Source: Gloeopeniophorella convolvens
Lineage: Eukaryota; Basidiomycota; Agaricomycetes; Russulales
Assembly (NCBI GenBank): GCA_022496205.1
Contig: WTXD01000333.1
Coordinates: forward strand, 1 to 12,119
Direction of reading: 5' to 3'
Length of the DNA: 12,119 nt
Shown one piece after another: positions 8,552 to 12,119 of this stretch. The notes beneath the pieces are model-generated. The model did not search any database. It was given only the letters and a program-made list of their open reading frames with translations, and was not told where the DNA came from. Position 1 is the first letter of the stretch. The number at the start of each line of letters is the position of its first letter. Position numbers and translations under genes: made by a program.

Positions 8552-10147
8552 ATGCCTACGGATGCTGGAATCCCCCCCAATATCTCCGAGATGCGAGTCT
8601 TGATTCCCTGCCGTACGTATACTGGACTGATCCTTCCTTCTAGAACAGCTCCACTTGTGCGCGTCCTTATTCACTTGATATTCCAGGCATTTAGCCATCT
8701 CAATAGCTTCTCGGGATGCTCTGGAACTGGGCACTGTACGGAGTGTTAGTGGTCCAAGTCTGTGAGCTCGGCTTCCTTTTCCAGGGGTCCCATCATCGCT
8801 TACTACAAGGGAATAAGATGTATATAGCTACAACTTTCCTGGAGACGGGAGGGTTATCAAACTGCTAGGTATGCCTCCGAATCATGTACCGTCCCGGACC
8901 ACTGCCACATAATCGTTCATAGTATACGGCGTTTTCCTATTGGAGACGCTGCAGACGACTCTCAGTGGTGCAGACCTCTACTATTGGTTCGTCTCGGGAT
9001 TCGGCAACATGGAGCGCCTCGCAAATCCCTACGCTTCTCCATATGACACACCCATGATCGGTGGCATCATCTCCATGACCGTCCAGTTCTTCTTTTCGTA
9101 CCGTATCTGGGTACTGGGTGGAAGGAAAGCTGCTTGGCGGCTGTGCGCCGCAATTTGTCTGGTGAGTACACATAGAACGTCCTTTTCTGGGTGCTATCCT
9201 GACCTTCGTGCGCAGCTCTCTATCATGGGTGGCGCAGGGGCATTCTTCGCTGGTATCCAAGTAAGCCAACTACTGTATGCTACCACGATCCAAGCTCACC
9301 CGATCAGGGTGCTGTCCGCGGCAAGTTTCCTACAGGGCGACTTCTGAAGCTCGAAAACATGGTATGCTGATTTCGATGGCGCCTATCTGAGCCATTCAAC
9401 CAAGTGACTCACTACTACATAGATCTGGCTCCTGGGCAACACTTTGTCTGACCTCCTGATTGCAACGTCTATGGTCTACTATGTACGCCATACTCCCCTA
9501 ATGCCTCCCACTCGGGCTGATATAATCATGTCGAACCATAGCTGACACGGCAAGCGGTAAACGGGAACTTGCTCAGCGATCGCGCCATCACAAAGATCCT
9601 CAGACTGACGATTGAGACAAACACGTTGACCAGTAAATCATTCCGATATCCCCAGCATATGCACTACCTTATATCTATACAGCTATCGTCGGCGTCACAG
9701 CATTGTCCATGGTCGCTATCTTCCCTGTACGTCTTTCTCGGATATGCTTTGCCCATAGGATGATCTGAATACTAGAATAGGAAAAGAACTGGTTTACATT
9801 CCCGTATGCGTTCGCTGCTCTACCCACCACATAATGTTCGCTCATCATGACGCGACGTAGGGCGGCGATTCTCGGAAAATTGTAAGCACCTCCTCTCTCT
9901 TTGGCGCGCCATCGCTTGAGCCACCTTTGTGTGAAGGTACTCCAACACTCTTCTCGTCTCGCTGAACAACCGGATTTCCATTCGCGATGCGTCGGAGTCG
10001 TCCATACGTACGACATCTGATTTTGGATTCACCACCTGTCCCACACACACGGTTGCGAATTTCTCTCTCAACAACCGGGTAGGAATGACGTCGAGCGATG
10101 ACAGCGAGAGCACGGTTATCGACTGTCGCATGGCTCTGGCAAAGTGA
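8552..10147 (+). CDS. DUF6534-family multi-pass membrane protein, intact when spliced
   Basis: Joined exons: 8552-8656, 8707-8761, 8818-8868, 8923-9161, 9216-9260, 9308-9361, 9423-9482, 9542-9632, 9683-9726, 9781-9803, 9861-9881, 9937-10147. They total 999 nt (332 aa plus TGA). All introns are 47-61 bp GT-AG, and every junction keeps frame. The product follows the basidiomycete DUF6534 pattern: LLGMLWNWALYGVLVVQVYV, then LVYGVFLLETLQTT, WFVSGFGNM, MTVQFFFSYRIWVL, IWLLGNTLSDLLIATSMVYY, ILRLTIETNTLTTIVGV, NWFTFPAAILGKLYSNTLL and VSLNNRISIRDASESS. About seven hydrophobic segments and a hydrophilic C-terminal tail suggest a membrane protein; the family's function is unknown. The least certain part is exon 1. 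An alternative GC-AG intron at 8593-8643 gives PPNISEI-TAPLLLG (315 aa) and fits the family better. ATG 8552 is the first in-frame start after the TATA box. The last exon has no internal stop. The neighbouring gene is convergent. Confidence 0.88.
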
Positions 10148-11003
10148 AGCGAGTCACGGTGTCTCAGATAATCAGTCAGTCGTCTGGAATTTGTTCGTGT
10201 GCGCTTACGAATGTTGCTGCAGCCAACGCGTAATCTAGAGGGGCAGGTTCGCGCCCAGATCTGTCAGAACAGGTAGCGGCAGCGGCTGCCTGTATAACAT
10301 AATATACCACATCGGAGCCTGCGACTCCTACATCCGCTCCATTGTTCGTCACGCGAGAGACGTGGCACTAGGCTGCGCTGAGGAATCGATCAACCGTGGA
10401 CATGCATTGCCTTATGTAAGCGAAATCTGGAGCTCGCGCAGCTCTGGACAGTCAAGTACCTTACTGGAACGAGATGGGTCGTGTGACTGCAGTTGCATTA
10501 CAATCACTCCGAAGTCGCCTGGGGTCGCGGCCTGGCCTGCAGCGCATGTGCCAATGTGCCAAGGCCGCCTGCTGGCATCGACCGGTCTAGGAATCGAGCA
10601 TACTAAAGGTGTTGACTCAGCGTCAAAGACAGAGCATTTCCGACCAATCTGCGACCTTCTGCGACCCATCGTGTTGCGCGCTGTCATTTGGGTGATAGCA
10701 GGTGATAGCCCTGTCAATTCCCCAAGCTTCGAAAGTTAACTCCAATCCCAACTGAGCACTGGTCTAAGGAGGATCCGGTCGGATCGTGATTCGTGACGGA
10801 TATGAAATACAGGTCGTGAGGCAGTCAGCTGGGCGCAGCGCTCATTCATATGATATTCATACGTAGACGGAGACAAGCAACCTGGTTGTACATAGGTCGC
10901 GTGAACCAATTTACAGCCGTCCTCCGCAGAGTTGATACCAGCGGAGCAGAGGGCCTGGGCACAATTCCGAAGATCATGAAAGGCACCGTCCGTCGGGCAC
11001 CGA
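10148..11003. other. Intergenic region between convergent genes
   Basis: This 856-bp space separates the 3' ends of the DUF6534 gene (plus) and the aminopeptidase (minus), so it should hold both 3' untranslated regions and terminators. A 125-codon plus-strand frame at 10362-10739 has no recognisable motif and is not called. Three short tandem duplications cluster here: ATGTGCCA twice at 10546-10561, TCTGCGACC at 10648-10656 and 10658-10666, and GGTGATAGC at 10691-10699 and 10701-10709. Confidence 0.6.
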
Positions 11004-12119
11004 TCATGGCTCGGATGTCCAGCCGCCCAATTCGATCGCGAATGCGACCGCCAGCTTGGAGAATTCCAACATATGGACGAAGCTGAATTCCGACGACACG
11101 TCCGCGCGGCTGAACGCGAGTCACGTGTCCATGAGTAGGCCGGCGCGCTCAGACAATGGAGGCGCACTCGTTCTCCGTGTGGAAGTTCGGGTTGGCGTTT
11201 TCCCAGGCGCTCTCTGCTCTGTCACTTCAGTATGCGAATAAGCAGACGGGACGGCGAGGCTCACCGAACATGAATGAGGTGCGGTATCCAGCCTTGTTCC
11301 ACGATCCGCTGCGCTGCGGTATTAGTGCTGGTCTCGGATAAACGCGCAAATCATACTGACTGATCACTGCAGGCGTAGCCACATTTAGTTTCAACATAAG
11401 GCAGATCGAGGTATTCGTCCACGAGCTTCTTGTTGAAAGCCGTTAATCTGAAGTTTCGACATAAGATGCGGGATCATTCGAACAAGACCTGCCGAGACGG
11501 ACTCAGGGTCAACGAAGTCCGTCATCACTCCGACCACTTCCTTGGTTCCTTTCTTGACCCATGCCGTGGAATCGAACTTTCATAAACCCGTGAGACATAA
11601 CGCGCTGATCAGTTCGAGAGCGGCAATACCTGAACCGTTGCAATAACGTTGACCTCGCGAGCCGCGTAATGTCTGACCACAGCCTGAGAACCGAGCAGGC
11701 CGCCCTCCTGACATGACATTATGCGTCATTGAGTCTAACGAGGTTCAAGTTGGCACACCTCGGCAGCGTACCAGTGAAATTCAACATTTTCCACTGGTCT
11801 AAAGTTGCGTGCTATGAGCGCACGGTAAGCTTCTAAAATCGTGACAGTGCCCGATCCGTTGTCGTCGGCGCCTGGAAGACATGTCAGGATGGGGCTCCAA
11901 CTCTTGCTGCGCCGAGCGACAGAACAAAGTTCGTACCAGGCGCAGACAAGGCAGGATCAAGGTTGGTGCTGGAGACCGGGCCCGTTTGTCATGAGACACG
12001 CGAAGTAAATAAACCACGCACGAGTCGAGGTGCGCGCTCAAAATCACCACTCCGCCATCCGTTGGCGCCGACCCGTTGATGCGGACGATCTGGACCGAGC
12101 CGCAGGCGACAGATCAGGC
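11004..12119 (-). CDS. M28 zinc aminopeptidase (leucine aminopeptidase-like), C-terminal nine exons, intact
   Basis: The minus-strand gene is cut by the window end. Exons in transcript order: 12089-12022, 11968-11937, 11871-11759, 11707-11630, 11576-11503, 11447-11361, 11308-11265, 11216-11168, 11109-11004. They total 651 nt (216 aa plus TGA), with every junction in frame and introns of 48-65 bp. The visible part spans most of the peptidase fold. All expected zinc-site residues are present, numbered from the first visible codon: H20 in SAHLDS, the Asp of PGADDNGSG, catalytic E71 and ligand E72 in [12 protein letters not shown]99 in VQFDSTAW, and H178 in [10 protein letters not shown]144/C148 in [12 protein letters not shown] match the conserved disulfide of this family. 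It ends [20 protein letters not shown]. Such enzymes remove N-terminal residues from peptides and are usually secreted with a signal and propeptide, which would lie beyond 12119. The run 12090-12119 reads as the 3' end of an intron (CTGATCTG to GTCCAG). Confidence 0.93.

Noticed and set aside
10237..10260. tRNA-like B box (GGTTCGCGCCC)
   Set aside because: The conserved A of GGTTCGA is missing, and no matching acceptor or anticodon arms could be found nearby.
10362..10739. 125-codon plus-strand frame between the convergent genes
   Set aside because: A minus-strand frame of similar length overlaps it and neither shows family features; it lies where 3' UTRs are expected.
11380..11475. CTTATGT(C/T)GAAACT present twice, in exon and upstream intron of the aminopeptidase
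   Set aside because: Only a 13/14-base match with no extension on either side and not present in the paralogue; likely chance or a very local duplication.
11799..12050. 83-codon minus-strand frame starting [10 protein letters not shown]
   Set aside because: Only its first residues are real coding sequence (the zinc-ligand exon of the aminopeptidase); after the donor at 12021 the frame runs through introns and out of frame.
390..12119. The two similar segments as LTRs of a large old retrotransposon
   Set aside because: Direct repeats about 7 kb apart (after removing copia) first suggested this, but both segments decode as exons of an M28 aminopeptidase with shared splice sites, so they are gene paralogues.

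Overview
The window looks like nuclear DNA of a filamentous basidiomycete, probably an Agaricomycete. The two real genes are cut into many short exons by 47-65 bp GT-AG introns with CTGAY/CTAAY-like branch sites. One protein is of the DUF6534 membrane type, which is largely basidiomycete. The mobile element is a fungal Ty1/copia retrotransposon. No bacterial-style operon is present, and no rRNA, tRNA or CRISPR array was found.

Layout. (1) Positions about 83-1180, minus strand: the 3' half of a decayed M28-family (leucine aminopeptidase-like) metallopeptidase gene. (2) Positions 1181-5018, plus strand: a Ty1/copia element nested in that pseudogene, with 5-bp target duplications (CATTT) at 1176-1180 and 5019-5023. 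It has a full 471-bp 5' LTR, a half-tRNA(iMet) primer-binding site and one open Gag-protease-integrase-RT frame. An internal deletion removed the end of RT, RNase H and the first 358 bp of the 3' LTR. (3) Positions 5019 to about 5555, minus strand: the 5' part of the same broken peptidase gene. (4) About 5556-8400: no gene that I can recognise. (5) Positions 8422-10147, plus strand: a TATA box, a C-tract/G-quadruplex motif and a 12- or 13-exon DUF6534 membrane-protein gene, which is intact when spliced by eye. (6) Positions 10148-11003: intergenic space between convergent genes. (7) Positions 11004-12119, minus strand: the last nine exons of an intact M28 aminopeptidase that runs off the window. 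It is a same-strand paralogue of the broken copy.

How it fits together. The locus is a direct duplication of a probably secreted zinc aminopeptidase. One copy keeps all the zinc ligands. The other carries frameshifts and stops and was later hit by a copia element exactly next to a splice acceptor. The element looks young: the 113 bp shared by its two LTRs are identical, the target duplication is perfect and the frame is open. The host pseudogene looks much older. All exon models were built by hand from reading frame, splice signals and family motifs; no database search was run.
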